The notes under the pieces were generated by a model that was not told the DNA's origin, made no database searches, and saw only the letters and a program-made list of their open reading frames with translations. Of a stretch of 64,000 nt of DNA, positions 1 to 9,610 are shown piece by piece. The stretch is from Lachnospiraceae bacterium YSD2013 (GTDB lineage Bacteria > Bacillota > Clostridia > Lachnospirales > Lachnospiraceae). The stretch's first letter is position 1. Every line of letters starts with the position of its first letter. Location: assembly GCA_900100895.1 (NCBI GenBank), contig FMTX01000009.1, positions 62,001 through 126,000 of the forward strand, in the 5' to 3' direction. Position numbers and translations under genes: made by a program.

Positions 1-570
1 ATCTCCGTAATACTCGGGACGCATATTGCCGCCGCATCCCCAGTTTTCGTTGCCTACTCCGAAATAGTCAACGGTCCAGGGCTCTTCGTGGCCGTTCTTC
101 TTACGTAAATCGGCCATGGGAGAAACTCCCTTGAAGGTCATGTATTCAACCCACTCGCTCATCTCCTGAACGGTGCCGCTTCCTACGTTACCGTTAATGT
201 AGGTCTCGCAACCGATCTGGCGGCAAAGTTCCATAAACTCATGAGTACCGAAGCTGTTGTCTTCAACAACTCCGCCCCAGTGGGTGTTGATCATTTTCTT
301 ACGTGTTTCCTTGGGACCTATGCCGTCTTTCCAGTGATATTCATCGGCAAAGCATCCGCCGGGCCATCTTAAAACGGGAAGCTTCATTTCCTTAAGCGCT
401 TCCACTACGTCGGTTCTCATACCGTTAACGTTGGGGATATCCGAATTCTCTCCTACGTAAAGGCCTTCATAGATACATCTTCCGAGATGCTCGGAAAAGT
501 TACCGTACAATTCCTTATTGATGTGTCCCTTTTTGACATTGGGATTTACGTACAATTTGTACATCGTCAT
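1..570 (-). CDS. GH51 alpha-L-arabinofuranosidase, N-terminal 190 residues (cut by window edge)
   Basis: The first 190 residues of a glycoside hydrolase family 51 enzyme, which releases terminal arabinose from arabinoxylan or arabinan side chains. The start [11 protein letters not shown] follows a GGAGAC ribosome site. Family features seen are [15 protein letters not shown] near residue 25, [14 protein letters not shown] near 70, and [12 protein letters not shown], where Glu175 is the expected acid/base. The nucleophile lies beyond the window edge. There is no signal peptide, so the enzyme is probably intracellular and acts on imported oligosaccharides. It has its own promoter between it and radA. 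The family call is firm; substrate is inferred from the family. Confidence 0.93.
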   Translation of the reverse strand, partial: MTMYKLYVNPNVKKGHINKELYGNFSEHLGRCIYEGLYVGENSDIPNVNGMRTDVVEALKEMKLPVLRWPGGCFADEYHWKDGIGPKETRKKMINTHWGGVVEDNSFGTHEFMELCRQIGCETYINGNVGSGTVQEMSEWVEYMTFKGVSPMADLRKKNGHEEPWTVDYFGVGNENWGCGGNMRPEYYGD

Positions 571-589
571 TGTCTCCTTTATACTTTAG

Positions 590-646
590 TAAATCGTTTT
601 ATTAAATCGTTATACAAACTATACTGCATTTTGGAAACAATGTCAA
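590..646 (-). promoter_or_regulatory. Promoter of the GH51 gene with direct repeats
   Basis: On the minus strand TTGACA (641-646) and TATAGT (618-623) are separated by 17 bp, a near-consensus sigma-A promoter that overlaps the end of radA. Downstream lies a 13-bp-spaced direct repeat of AACGATTTA (590-611), a possible operator. The promoter spacer contains GTTTCCAAAAT (628-638), also found at the same place in the promoter of the TetR-led galactosidase operon (40160-40170). Confidence 0.6.
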
Positions 647-2013
647 TGAACCATCGGAATATCCAGCGCATCTTTAATGTTGGAAACAGGAAAAAGTTCG
701 ATTCCCTTAATACTTTTAAGTCTGTCCGAAAGATTGGAAGCCGGAAGCACCACTTTGTCAAATCCGAGCTTGGCCGCTTCTGCCACTCTCTGCTCGGCCT
801 GACTTACGGCTCTTACCTCACCGCTTAAGCCTACCTCGCCGAATATGACGGTCTTCTCGTCAACCGCTTTGTTCCTGAAGCTTGATACGATAGCCAGTAC
901 CGTGGCAAGGTCAAGTGAAGGCTCATTAATCTTCAAGCCTCCCGCTATATTAACGTAAGCGTCACAGTCGCCTATATTAAGTCCCGCACGCTTTTCAATT
1001 ACTGCCATAAGCAAATTCACACGGTTGTAATCCATACCCGTACTCTGGCGCCTCGGAATGCCGAAATTCGACCTGCATACAAGCGCCTGAATCTCTATCA
1101 TTACGGGACGGGTACCCTCCATGGAACAGGTAATCACCGAACCGCTGGCATCCCCCGCTCTTCCCGCAAGCATAAACTCCGAAGGATTTGGTACCTCAGT
1201 AAGGCCTTCAGAACGCATCTCGAATACACCGATTTCATCCGTCGAGCCGAAACGGTTCTTAACGCCCCTTAAAATCCTGTACGAAGCATGTCTGTCGCCC
1301 TCAAAATAAAGCACCGTATCCACCATGTGTTCTAGCACTCTGGGGCCTGCCACCGCGCCTTCCTTCGTAACGTGGCCGACGATGAATATATTAATCTCAA
1401 GAGACTTCGCTATCTGCATGAGAAAAGAAGTTGCCTCGCGTACCTGCGACACACTGCCCGGTGCTGAAGAAACATCGTCTTTGTACATAGTCTGGATAGA
1501 GTCGATTACAACTGTCTCCGGCGCTTCGGCCTTAATGGCCTCGCCGATGTCGGAAAGATTGGTCTCGCAAAGTATCTTAAGCCCGCCGAAATCCGTGCCG
1601 AGTCTGTCCGCGCGCATCTTAATCTGCCGAAGTGACTCTTCGCCCGATACATACAATACCTTATGACCTGACTTGGTAAGATTTCTGGTAACCTGCAAAA
1701 GAAGGGTAGACTTACCGATTCCGGGATCTCCGCCGATAAGCACAAGAGAACCCCTTACAATACCCCCGCCGAGAACTCTGTCAAGCTCGCCGATACCCGA
1801 TGATACCCTCTCGCTCTCGCTTCCCGTAATGTCCTTAAGCATCACGGGTGCGGTCTGCTTGGAAAGATAAGATATCTTGGCGGTCTTAGAACCCTTGTCG
1901 ACGGGTTCCTCCACAAATGTATTCCATTCTCTGCAGCCCGGGCACTGACCCAGCCACTTGGTCGACTCATAGCCGCAGGACTGACAGAAAAAAGCCGTTG
2001 ATTTTTTGGCCAT
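643..2013 (-). CDS. radA: DNA repair protein RadA
   Basis: 456 residues, the usual RadA length. RadA is a RecA-like ATPase that promotes branch migration of recombination intermediates in the cytoplasm. Domains in order: N-terminal zinc finger with CQSC and CPGC (residues 11-30), RecA-type ATPase with Walker A GGDPGIGKST near 95, the RadA motif KNRFGSTDEIG near 252, and a C-terminal Lon-protease-like domain. The start codon overlaps the clpC stop by one base (TAATG), so translation is probably coupled to clpC. Confidence 0.97.
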   Translation of the reverse strand: MAKKSTAFFCQSCGYESTKWLGQCPGCREWNTFVEEPVDKGSKTAKISYLSKQTAPVMLKDITGSESERVSSGIGELDRVLGGGIVRGSLVLIGGDPGIGKSTLLLQVTRNLTKSGHKVLYVSGEESLRQIKMRADRLGTDFGGLKILCETNLSDIGEAIKAEAPETVVIDSIQTMYKDDVSSAPGSVSQVREATSFLMQIAKSLEINIFIVGHVTKEGAVAGPRVLEHMVDTVLYFEGDRHASYRILRGVKNRFGSTDEIGVFEMRSEGLTEVPNPSEFMLAGRAGDASGSVITCSMEGTRPVMIEIQALVCRSNFGIPRRQSTGMDYNRVNLLMAVIEKRAGLNIGDCDAYVNIAGGLKINEPSLDLATVLAIVSSFRNKAVDEKTVIFGEVGLSGEVRAVSQAEQRVAEAAKLGFDKVVLPASNLSDRLKSIKGIELFPVSNIKDALDIPMVH

Positions 2014-4457
2014 TATTTAACTTCCTTTTTGACAAATACGGTTTCGTTATTCTTTCTTGTGGCGGTAACGGTGTCACCGGGCACAATGTCTTTACGAAGA
2101 ATCTGTTCGGAAAGCTTGTCCTCAATCTCCGACTGGATGGCACGCTTAATGGGACGCGCACCCATCTTGGTGTCGGTGAACTTATCGACAATGTATGTCT
2201 TAAGAAGCGGTGAAATGGTAAGCTTAATATCCATCTGCTCCTTGCAACGGCTGATAAGTTTCTTAGAAAGAAGGGTCACAATCTCGCCCATGTCTTTCTT
2301 GTTAAGAGCTCTGAACACAACGATGTCGTCGATACGGTTGATGAACTCGGGCTTGAATATCTTCTTGACCTCGTCCATAACGTTGTTCTTCATATTGTCG
2401 TAATCGCGCTTCTCGTCGGACTTGGTTGCAAATCCCAAGTTCTTAGGCTCCACGATTCTGGCCGCGCCGGCATTGGAAGTCATGATGATAATTGTATTCT
2501 TAAAGTTAACCTTGCGGCCCTTGGAATCGGTAATGTGACCGTCATCAAGTACCTGAAGCAGGATGTTGAATACGTCGGGATGAGCCTTCTCAACTTCGTC
2601 GAAAAGCACCACGGAATAAGGATTCCTGCGTACCTTCTCGGATAACTGGCCGCCGTCGTCGAATCCTACGTATCCGGGAGGTGAACCAATCATCTTGCTG
2701 ACCGAATGGCTCTCCATGTATTCTGACATATCAACTCTGATAAGTGCGTTCTCGTCGCCAAACATAGCCTCGGCAAGAGCCTTTGAAAGCTCTGTCTTAC
2801 CTACACCTGTAGGTCCGAGGAATAAGAATGAACCGATAGGTCTGTTGGGATCCTGAAGGCCTACACGCTGACGTCTCATGGCCTTGGAAATCTTAACTAC
2901 AGCGTCCTCCTGACCGATTACGCGCTTGTGAAGGATGGATTCAAGCTTAAGGAGCCTGTCGGATTCTTTTTCCGTGAGTTTCTTAACGGGAACCTTGGTC
3001 CAGACTGCTACTACGTCGGCGATGTGATTCTCGTTGACTTCGGCGAGGTTCTTCTCGCGGTCGGCGCGTTCTTTGTCCTCAAGTTTCTTAAGCTTGGACT
3101 GGAGTGAACGTTGCTTCTCTCTAAGCTCTGCGGCCTGGGTGAATGCCTCAATCTTAATGGAGCGGGCAATCTGGAGGTCAAGCTTCTGAATCTCTTCCTT
3201 GTACTCGTCAATCTTGTCGGAGTGCTTGAGGCTCTTAAGGCGTACAAGGGCGCCTGCCTCGTCTATAAGGTCGATGGCCTTGTCGGGCAAGTGTCTGTCA
3301 TTAATGTAACGTGAAGACAGTCTTACGGCCGTATCAAGGGCCTCGGTGGTGTACTTAACGTGATGATGCTCTTCGTACTTGTAAGCAATGCCCTGAAGTA
3401 TTCTTACCGCTTCCTCTTCGGTAGGCTCGGATACGTCAACGGGCTGGAATCTGCGCTCGAGAGCCGCGTCCTTCTCAACGTACTTTCTGTACTCGGTAAG
3501 GGTGGTGGCGCCGATTAACTGAATCTCTCCGCGGGAAAGCGAAGGCTTTAAAATGTTGGCCGCGTCAATAGAACCCTCGGAACCGCCTGCTCCGATAAGC
3601 GTATGTATCTCGTCAAGGAACAATATGATATCGCCCGCTTCGGTTACCTCCGAAAGAAGGCGCTTCATTCTCTCTTCAAACTCGCCGCGGTACTTGGTAC
3701 CTGCTACCATGCCCGAAAGATCGAGGGTAAGTACTCTCTTGCCAAGAACGGTCTCGGGAACATTGCCTGCTGCGATTCTGGTTGCCAAGCCCTCTACGAT
3801 TGCTGTCTTACCTACGCCGGGCTCACCTACAAGACAAGGATTGTTCTTGGTACGTCTTGAAAGAATCTGTACGACTCTGGTAATTTCGTCTTCACGTCCC
3901 ACAACCGGGTCAAGCTTGCCCTTGGCTGCAAGTGCTGTCAAATCCTTGGAGTAGTTCTCAAGGAAGGTGTCCTTTTTCTTTTGCTTGGTCTTCTTAAAGT
4001 CTTCCTTGGCACTTTGAGGGTCCTCGCCCATTGCCATGAGGGTCTGAATATAAATCTCGGTAGGGTTCTTACGAAGTGCAAGAAGTATCTGAACCGCGCA
4101 GTTATTACCCTCGCGGATGATTGCAAGCAAAATATGCTCGGTGCCGACTGTGCCCGAATGATACTTCTCCGCAAGTGTCTCAGCGTCCTCTAAGATACGC
4201 TCCGTTCGAGGCGACATGCCCGCGCGTTCCTTAAGAATCGTACCCTTGCCCTGAAGTGTAAGGTCGCTTATAAGGTCATAAACTGCCTCGATATCGATAG
4301 CCTGGCTTCTTAAAACCGTTCCGGCCACTCCGTCGGGCTCCTTCAAAAGTCCGAGCAGAATATGCTCGCTGCCTATATAATAATGTTTAAGTTTCTTGGA
4401 TTCACGTTCCGCCGTTTTAAGTACCGCTTCGGCGCTTTCTGTGTATGGAAGTCCCAT
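2013..4457 (-). CDS. clpC: ATP-dependent chaperone ClpC
   Basis: 814 residues. An Hsp100 unfoldase that feeds substrates to ClpP. Two Clp N-terminal repeats (about 1-145), AAA1 with Walker A GEPGVGKT near 208, a UVR-type coiled segment (about 420-460) and AAA2 with GPTGVGKT near 545, followed by the D2-small domain. Unlike the Bacillus arrangement, no ctsR, mcsA or mcsB gene precedes it, and I see no CtsR-type heptad repeat upstream. A short inverted repeat, TGTGGG-N6-CCCACG (4481-4498), lies in the leader. It forms an operon with radA. Confidence 0.95.
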   Translation of the reverse strand: MGLPYTESAEAVLKTAERESKKLKHYYIGSEHILLGLLKEPDGVAGTVLRSQAIDIEAVYDLISDLTLQGKGTILKERAGMSPRTERILEDAETLAEKYHSGTVGTEHILLAIIREGNNCAVQILLALRKNPTEIYIQTLMAMGEDPQSAKEDFKKTKQKKKDTFLENYSKDLTALAAKGKLDPVVGREDEITRVVQILSRRTKNNPCLVGEPGVGKTAIVEGLATRIAAGNVPETVLGKRVLTLDLSGMVAGTKYRGEFEERMKRLLSEVTEAGDIILFLDEIHTLIGAGGSEGSIDAANILKPSLSRGEIQLIGATTLTEYRKYVEKDAALERRFQPVDVSEPTEEEAVRILQGIAYKYEEHHHVKYTTEALDTAVRLSSRYINDRHLPDKAIDLIDEAGALVRLKSLKHSDKIDEYKEEIQKLDLQIARSIKIEAFTQAAELREKQRSLQSKLKKLEDKERADREKNLAEVNENHIADVVAVWTKVPVKKLTEKESDRLLKLESILHKRVIGQEDAVVKISKAMRRQRVGLQDPNRPIGSFLFLGPTGVGKTELSKALAEAMFGDENALIRVDMSEYMESHSVSKMIGSPPGYVGFDDGGQLSEKVRRNPYSVVLFDEVEKAHPDVFNILLQVLDDGHITDSKGRKVNFKNTIIIMTSNAGAARIVEPKNLGFATKSDEKRDYDNMKNNVMDEVKKIFKPEFINRIDDIVVFRALNKKDMGEIVTLLSKKLISRCKEQMDIKLTISPLLKTYIVDKFTDTKMGARPIKRAIQSEIEDKLSEQILRKDIVPGDTVTATRKNNETVFVKKEVK

Positions 4458-4593
4458 AGGTCTCTCCCTTCTTTATCTTGTGTGGGCACTATCCCACGTA
4501 TGACTAATTTTATCATAAATTGGGCAGTTGAATATAATATTTGTATAAAAAATTTTTAATCCGTGTCCCGTTTCTTTCCCCTTCCCTGCGCTT

Positions 4594-4822
4594 TTATCCC
4601 AATATGAATTTTTTTTGATTTTGGGATAAAAAATGCCTTGGAATTTGCATTTTTACGAGACGATTATCCCAATACGAAAAAAATGTCGAATTGGGATAAG
4701 TTTTGGGGCATTTTCTTATCCCAATTTGGAGTTTTTTTCATATAGGGATAAGGTGGTTTACATAACACGACAGAAAGGCCGCTTTTTTATCCCAATTTCA
4801 CATTTTTTCTGTATTGGGATAA
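4594..4822 (+). repeat. Composite intergenic repeat, copy 1 (four 36-bp palindromes)
   Basis: This 451-bp gap between GH16 and clpC holds four units of exactly 36 bp, at 4594-4629, 4664-4699, 4716-4751 and 4787-4822. Each has the form TTATCCCAAT-N16-ATTGGGATAA with a T- or A-rich centre (the third has one decayed arm). Spacers are 34, 16 and 35 bp. The third spacer contains TGGTTTACATAAC, and an inverted GTTATGTAAACC lies at 4883-4894. The same layout recurs at 22317-22544 and, inverted, at 59789-59946. Confidence 0.9.
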
Positions 4823-4830
4823 TTCCGTGC

Positions 4831-4870
4831 AAAAGAAAGAGCCCCATAACAGTTTGTGCTGTCATGAGGC
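4831..4870 (-). terminator. Rho-independent terminator of the GH16 gene
   Basis: On the minus strand GCCTCATGACAG pairs with CTGTTATGGGGC (4841-4870; two G.U pairs) and is followed by TCTTTCTTTTG. It lies about 40 bp after the GH16 stop codon. Confidence 0.7.
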
Positions 4871-4908
4871 CCGATTTGCTATGTTATGTAAACCATACGC
4901 AACGTTTA

Positions 4909-7900
4909 CTATTTAATTCCGGCTCTTACTTTTAAGAAAGCAAAGACTCCTGCCACAAGTGCTGCTGCGGTTACCGCTATGGCAACGGCAAGGCCGCTTG
5001 AACTATTCTTGGGAGCCGCGAGTGCTACCTCGTCATCTGTGACGGTGCTTGTCACGATCTCGGATGACGCGCTCTCTTCTTTTGCCGATTCACTTTCTTC
5101 CGTAACCGCTTCTTCCGCCAAAGGTGTTTCTTCTTCGATTACGGTTTTTTCTTCTTCCGTGTCGGTATCGGTTGCTTCGTCTGCGGGTGCCGCGGTTGCC
5201 GGAGTGTTTCTGCCGGGTCTTGCCGAAGCGATATTGCGCAGGGACGAAGTACCTGATGACGGAGCTTCTGTCGTAGGATTAGTATTATTTGAAGGAGTTT
5301 CTGAAGCTCCGCCACCGGAGGAACTGCCGTTAGCCGAACCGTTGCCGCCTGTTGAGGGCGTTGAAGGAGTCGCAGGCTCTTCCTTGTCATCTTCGAACAG
5401 GGAATCATCCACTTCATCCTCTTCCGACTCACCTGCGGGCACTTCTGCCTTAACAACGCTTAATGTAACATCCTTGAATTCAAAGTATCCGCCGTTAGCC
5501 TGCGAATCGCCGAAACCAAAGTCAAGGTGACAATCGTCGAGGCTCGCCCCGGCTACGAATTCCGTCTCGTAATAATAGTATCCGTCTTCGTCTGCAGTAG
5601 CGGGGTCAGTCACAACTTCCGTTGCGCCGCTTATAACAATCCAGCTTCCGCCATTCTGCTGAACGATATGTTTGTGTGTCGCAAGATCGGTCTTGTACTT
5701 GTAGGAGAACTTGTACTTAACCCCCGCGGATACCGAGAAATTGCTGCTTCCGATTTGAGGTGAGTACCAGCTTCCGCCACTTACAATACCTGAAAGCCTT
5801 GTTGCGCCGCCGACGTTCTCAAGTGCAAGCTCTGTTCCGCCGCCATTGTCGCCTCGCCATTCGATGTTCTTTCCTTCGCCGACAGGCATCTCGTCAACGG
5901 AAGGTCCCTGGTTCTTGCCGGTCATAGTCACATTATCAAGCTGCACCGCCGTATTCTTGGCAAAAGAAAGCTTAAGCGCACCTTTACCAAGATTCTCCGA
6001 AGCCACAAGCGTAACAGTGATATTTCTCACGCCCGCTTCAGGATTGTATGCTACAGTCTTGGCAACAGCTTCGTGACCGTTCTCATCAATCAATGCCACC
6101 TTAACCGCTGTGGGAGTCTCGGAATAAAGGTCGAAGTTTACGGTATACTCATCAGCCACCATGGGGATGCCCGCCTGCATAATTGAAGGTGCAATACCTG
6201 CCTCGGCACTGATTTCCGCGCGACGCTCATAATATTTCACGCCACCTTCAACCGCTTCATAATTGCTTGCTGAAGCCACATCGACAACTCTTACGTCGCC
6301 CTCCGCAAGCTTCTTTGTCGTATAGCGAGGTACCGTAACCGTAGTCTTTGTGCCTGTGGTCCAGTAACCAAGCTTATAGTTACCCTGGTCAAAGGTCGAA
6401 TTGTAAATCATATTGCCGTCCGAAAGAGGCTTTCTGCCGGACTCCGAAACGCCGAGAAGCGCGGGATCCACAATCTCAACCTTAACGTTTGAAATGTATA
6501 CGTCACCCGTTCCTGCCGCGCCGATGTTGAACTCGATACGACAATTATCGAAGTTCTCAGTCTGCTGGAACGTGTACGAATAAGCTGTAGGCTCGCTCTG
6601 AAGCGCGAATGCCTGCACACCGTAAGTACTCCATCCCGCGTATTCTTTGGAATCGCAGTTAACCGTCTTACCTACGATTTCTCCCGCCGCATAAGCGTCA
6701 AAAGAAACCCTATAAACATATCCGCTCTTAGCGTCATAATGTCCGATCAACTGCACGGAATAATCGTTGCCGCCGGCCTTAATTACGGAAACCTTGTCCC
6801 ATGCTCTGCCGGCCTCATCTGCATAAACCTCTGCGCTCGCATCGGCATCGGTCTGGGTAGAAAGATACCACTTACCGGTTCCGATTGCCGCACTGTCATC
6901 ATGTCCGCCTGTAGTTGCCACAAGATTGTCTGAGGCTACAGGTGCAATCTGATTAACTCCTGCGTAATCTGCCCAGTCATCCGCCGTGCCCTGCGCCTCT
7001 CTTAACGCATATGCGGGATATCCGTCCGTAAGCTGGTATGCACGCACGTAATCTACGTACATGTTAATCTTGTCTTTGAAATTCGCTTTGTTAGCCTTGC
7101 CGCCGAACTGTCCGCTGTCGATTGCAAGGTTCAATAACATGTAGAAAGGCTGATCGAAGGGTGCGTCAAAAGAAAGTGAGCTCGACGCGCCTGTAATCGT
7201 ACTTTCCCAGTTGGTTGAAGTGTAAACGGGCTTGCCGTCAAAGTACCATGTAATCTGTCCGGGCTGCCAGTCTACGCCGTAGGTGTGGAAGTATGTAAGT
7301 GCACTGTCGAGCGCTACATATCCGCTTCCTTTGTACACGTGCGAAGGTGTGCCCCAGTGAAGGGTTCCGCAAGCCTTACCTTCCGCAGTCATAGCCGCTG
7401 TGGTCTCCATGATATCAAGCTCACCTGATACAGGCCATCCGCCGTATACTTCGGTGCTCTGAGGAAGCATCCAGAATGCGGGCCATGCGCCCTGGGTAGC
7501 CGGAAGTGCAATGCGAGCCTCGATATATCCATAAGTTAAGTTAAATAATTCCTGCGTGGGTGAAGTGGTGCGAATACGCGCAGATGTGTAGTGCTTGCTT
7601 GACTCTCCGCCGTACACGTATCCGTTTTCTTCATACGCGCCGGTAATTCTCAATAAGCCGTCGGCCACACCGTCGCCTGTAAGGTCTTCATTGACCGCAA
7701 TGTTCTTACGCTCTTTGGTATAAGCCTGGAGTTCGTTGTTGCCCCAGCCGTAGTTGTTGCAGTCGGTGGAACCGTCGCCGAGCTGGTATGCCCATTTATC
7801 AAGGTTTAAGCCGGTGTTGGTATCCACGTTGGCATCACCGTAATTACCGTCGAATTCGTCATTCCAGATGAGCGTGTAGCCTTCTTTGGCAAGGCCCGGG

Positions 7901-9438
7901 TCTGCGTAGTCGCCGGTGGTGTCGTTAAAGTCGTATTCGGGTCCCTTGGGAACATCGATTCCGCCGAGGTCGTCCTTGACTTCCTTGCACTTAAGGTTGG
8001 TGATGGTAACGGTGCCACTAAGAGCTGCTTCTTCTCCGGGATTCTGTCCCAGCGCAAAGAACATGTAAGGCTTCTCGCTGAATACTCCGCATTCAACTTC
8101 CTTGGAGTAGTGAAGAGTCTCGCCGGCCTTAAGCTCTACGGTTTCAGCGATGAAACCCGCCGCGTCGTCCAGCTTTAAAAAGAACTTCTTATCTATGGTT
8201 GATGTAACATCCATCTCGATTACATACGAGGTGTTGTTCTTAAGACCTAAGTCTTTGATGATGTACTGAATGCCCCATTCATTACCCCAGCCGAAGTTGG
8301 GAGCGGTTATGGTGACTGTAGCGCCTTCTTCTTTGGCCGAAGCGTCAGCGCCTGCCCAGTCGGAGCCTACGTACAGCTCTGTGTCGCTTGTTTCAAAGTT
8401 GACAGCGTCGGCGTCGGCAACTTCTTTGGCCGCTGCCTGTGTGAAGATGCTGTGAGGAACGTCCTCACTAATCTCGTAGATTGAGAAATTGTCAATTCTT
8501 AAGCTGTGGTCGCCGGTCTTGTAAGCGTCGTCATTCACTACCATACCGAGACCCGCAAATACTCTTGCGTTAGTCGAAGACTTCGTGAGCTTGCCGGTAA
8601 AAGCAGTCACAGTTGTTCTTTCGCCGGCCTTGAGAGTATATGTGAGGTCGGTAACGAGCATGTCGTAGTTATTGTTAAGGTCGTCCGCGCGAAGCATCGC
8701 TGTCTTGTCCTTGGACGAAATAATGTCGTACTTGATTACGTAATTCTTGCCTTCAGCCAAAGAAAGTCCTGCCTGCTCAACCCTGGTCTGGTAAGCCTCG
8801 TAACCTTCGTAGCCGGTAACCTCAATGAAGATTGCACCATTGGCCTCGGTAATGTCTGCGTTGGACCATTCAACCCAGTCCTCGTGCTTGCCTTCAACGC
8901 TTACCGCAAGATTGTCGCCTACGGTTGTGTATGCGTATGCTTCCGCAGGAATCTCGGGTTCTAGAGGTGTTTCCGGTTCCGGCTCGGGATTCGTCGGTTC
9001 AGGATTCACAGGCTCAACCGGCTCAGGCTGCACGGGCTCGGGAGTCACCGGCTCCGCTCCTGCCACTGTTACCGTAGCGGTTCCGGCATTCGAAAGAACA
9101 TCGTCCTTCTGCCCCTGAATGCTCACGATATAGGTTCCGCCGGGATATGAGTCGGGATACCAATGATACCCGAGATTCTGATCCTCATATACCTTCAAAT
9201 ATCCGTTTTCGGAAGAAATCGTAACCGTATACAAATCGTATCCGGCTGCGCCCCACACGGCGCCGATTCCCTGCGACGAATCATAATCCGCCACAATACC
9301 AAACGGCACCGTCAGCCCGTCATCAATGGTCTTACTCTCCGCGAAAGCCGCCAGAGGCATAGAACCCACTGATGACAAAGCAAGAAACAGTGCCGTCAAA
9401 AGTGCATAGATTCGCCTTGTAACTTTAAACTTTTTCAT
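4909..9438 (-). CDS. Large secreted multidomain GH16 beta-glucanase (laminarinase/lichenase type)
   Basis: 1509 residues. A signal peptide (1-33) is followed by a small beta domain, a Pro/Glu-rich linker (about 130-165), two beta-sandwich modules resembling carbohydrate-binding modules (about 166-500), the GH16 catalytic domain (about 510-801), three further beta-sandwich modules (about 830-1330), an acidic Ser/Thr-rich stretch and a C-terminal transmembrane segment with a short basic tail. The catalytic motif is GELDIMET, with Glu673 the expected nucleophile and Glu678 the acid/base. No LPXTG signal is visible, so the enzyme is probably held by its C-terminal membrane segment. It likely cleaves mixed-linkage or beta-1,3-glucans outside the cell. 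Strong GGGAGGG ribosome site. Exact substrate and CBM families are inference. Confidence 0.92.
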   Translation of the reverse strand: MKKFKVTRRIYALLTALFLALSSVGSMPLAAFAESKTIDDGLTVPFGIVADYDSSQGIGAVWGAAGYDLYTVTISSENGYLKVYEDQNLGYHWYPDSYPGGTYIVSIQGQKDDVLSNAGTATVTVAGAEPVTPEPVQPEPVEPVNPEPTNPEPEPETPLEPEIPAEAYAYTTVGDNLAVSVEGKHEDWVEWSNADITEANGAIFIEVTGYEGYEAYQTRVEQAGLSLAEGKNYVIKYDIISSKDKTAMLRADDLNNNYDMLVTDLTYTLKAGERTTVTAFTGKLTKSSTNARVFAGLGMVVNDDAYKTGDHSLRIDNFSIYEISEDVPHSIFTQAAAKEVADADAVNFETSDTELYVGSDWAGADASAKEEGATVTITAPNFGWGNEWGIQYIIKDLGLKNNTSYVIEMDVTSTIDKKFFLKLDDAAGFIAETVELKAGETLHYSKEVECGVFSEKPYMFFALGQNPGEEAALSGTVTITNLKCKEVKDDLGGIDVPKGPEYDFNDTTGDYADPGLAKEGYTLIWNDEFDGNYGDANVDTNTGLNLDKWAYQLGDGSTDCNNYGWGNNELQAYTKERKNIAVNEDLTGDGVADGLLRITGAYEENGYVYGGESSKHYTSARIRTTSPTQELFNLTYGYIEARIALPATQGAWPAFWMLPQSTEVYGGWPVSGELDIMETTAAMTAEGKACGTLHWGTPSHVYKGSGYVALDSALTYFHTYGVDWQPGQITWYFDGKPVYTSTNWESTITGASSSLSFDAPFDQPFYMLLNLAIDSGQFGGKANKANFKDKINMYVDYVRAYQLTDGYPAYALREAQGTADDWADYAGVNQIAPVASDNLVATTGGHDDSAAIGTGKWYLSTQTDADASAEVYADEAGRAWDKVSVIKAGGNDYSVQLIGHYDAKSGYVYRVSFDAYAAGEIVGKTVNCDSKEYAGWSTYGVQAFALQSEPTAYSYTFQQTENFDNCRIEFNIGAAGTGDVYISNVKVEIVDPALLGVSESGRKPLSDGNMIYNSTFDQGNYKLGYWTTGTKTTVTVPRYTTKKLAEGDVRVVDVASASNYEAVEGGVKYYERRAEISAEAGIAPSIMQAGIPMVADEYTVNFDLYSETPTAVKVALIDENGHEAVAKTVAYNPEAGVRNITVTLVASENLGKGALKLSFAKNTAVQLDNVTMTGKNQGPSVDEMPVGEGKNIEWRGDNGGGTELALENVGGATRLSGIVSGGSWYSPQIGSSNFSVSAGVKYKFSYKYKTDLATHKHIVQQNGGSWIVISGATEVVTDPATADEDGYYYYETEFVAGASLDDCHLDFGFGDSQANGGYFEFKDVTLSVVKAEVPAGESEEDEVDDSLFEDDKEEPATPSTPSTGGNGSANGSSSGGGASETPSNNTNPTTEAPSSGTSSLRNIASARPGRNTPATAAPADEATDTDTEEEKTVIEEETPLAEEAVTEESESAKEESASSEIVTSTVTDDEVALAAPKNSSSGLAVAIAVTAAALVAGVFAFLKVRAGIK

Positions 9439-9456
9439 CTTTACCCTCCCAATATA

Positions 9457-9519
9457 TTAAGTTTGTACACTAAGGTAGCTTCATTATATCGGAGGGCTTG
9501 TCGCAACTTTAAGTTTGTA
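9457..9519 (-). promoter_or_regulatory. GH16 promoter region with paired TTAAGTTTGTA sites
   Basis: A -10 box TATAAT lies at 9483-9488 (minus strand), without a good -35 at normal spacing. TTGCGACA sits 10 bp upstream of it (9499-9506). Two copies of TTAAGTTTGTA (9457-9467 and 9509-9519, 52 bp apart) flank the -10 and look like regulator sites. Confidence 0.45.
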
Positions 9520-9561
9520 AATTTTATAAAGGTGTCATTATTTTGCCATGCCCCTGTAAGC

Positions 9562-9592
9562 GCAAAAACAGCACGCCCATACGAGCGTGCTG
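9562..9592 (-). terminator. Terminator after the SH3-domain protein gene
   Basis: CAGCACGC and GCGTGCTG form an 8-bp stem (9569-9592), followed on the minus strand by a TTTTTGC tail. It sits just past the stop codon of the SH3 gene. Confidence 0.85.
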
Positions 9593-9610
9593 CCTAAATA
9601 TAATCAATTA

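Noticed and set aside
4594-4822. CRISPR array (36-bp repeats with 34-35-bp spacers)
   Set aside because: The unit length and two spacers look like CRISPR, but the repeats differ in their centres, one spacer is only 15-16 bp, spacers are alike between distant copies, and there are no cas genes.
4633-4935. 100-residue open frame in the repeat region
   Set aside because: It is made of translated palindrome units and shows no ribosome site or protein-like composition.
4909-9438. Sortase (LPXTG) anchoring of the GH16 enzyme
   Set aside because: A C-terminal membrane helix and basic tail are present but no LPXTG-like motif precedes them.
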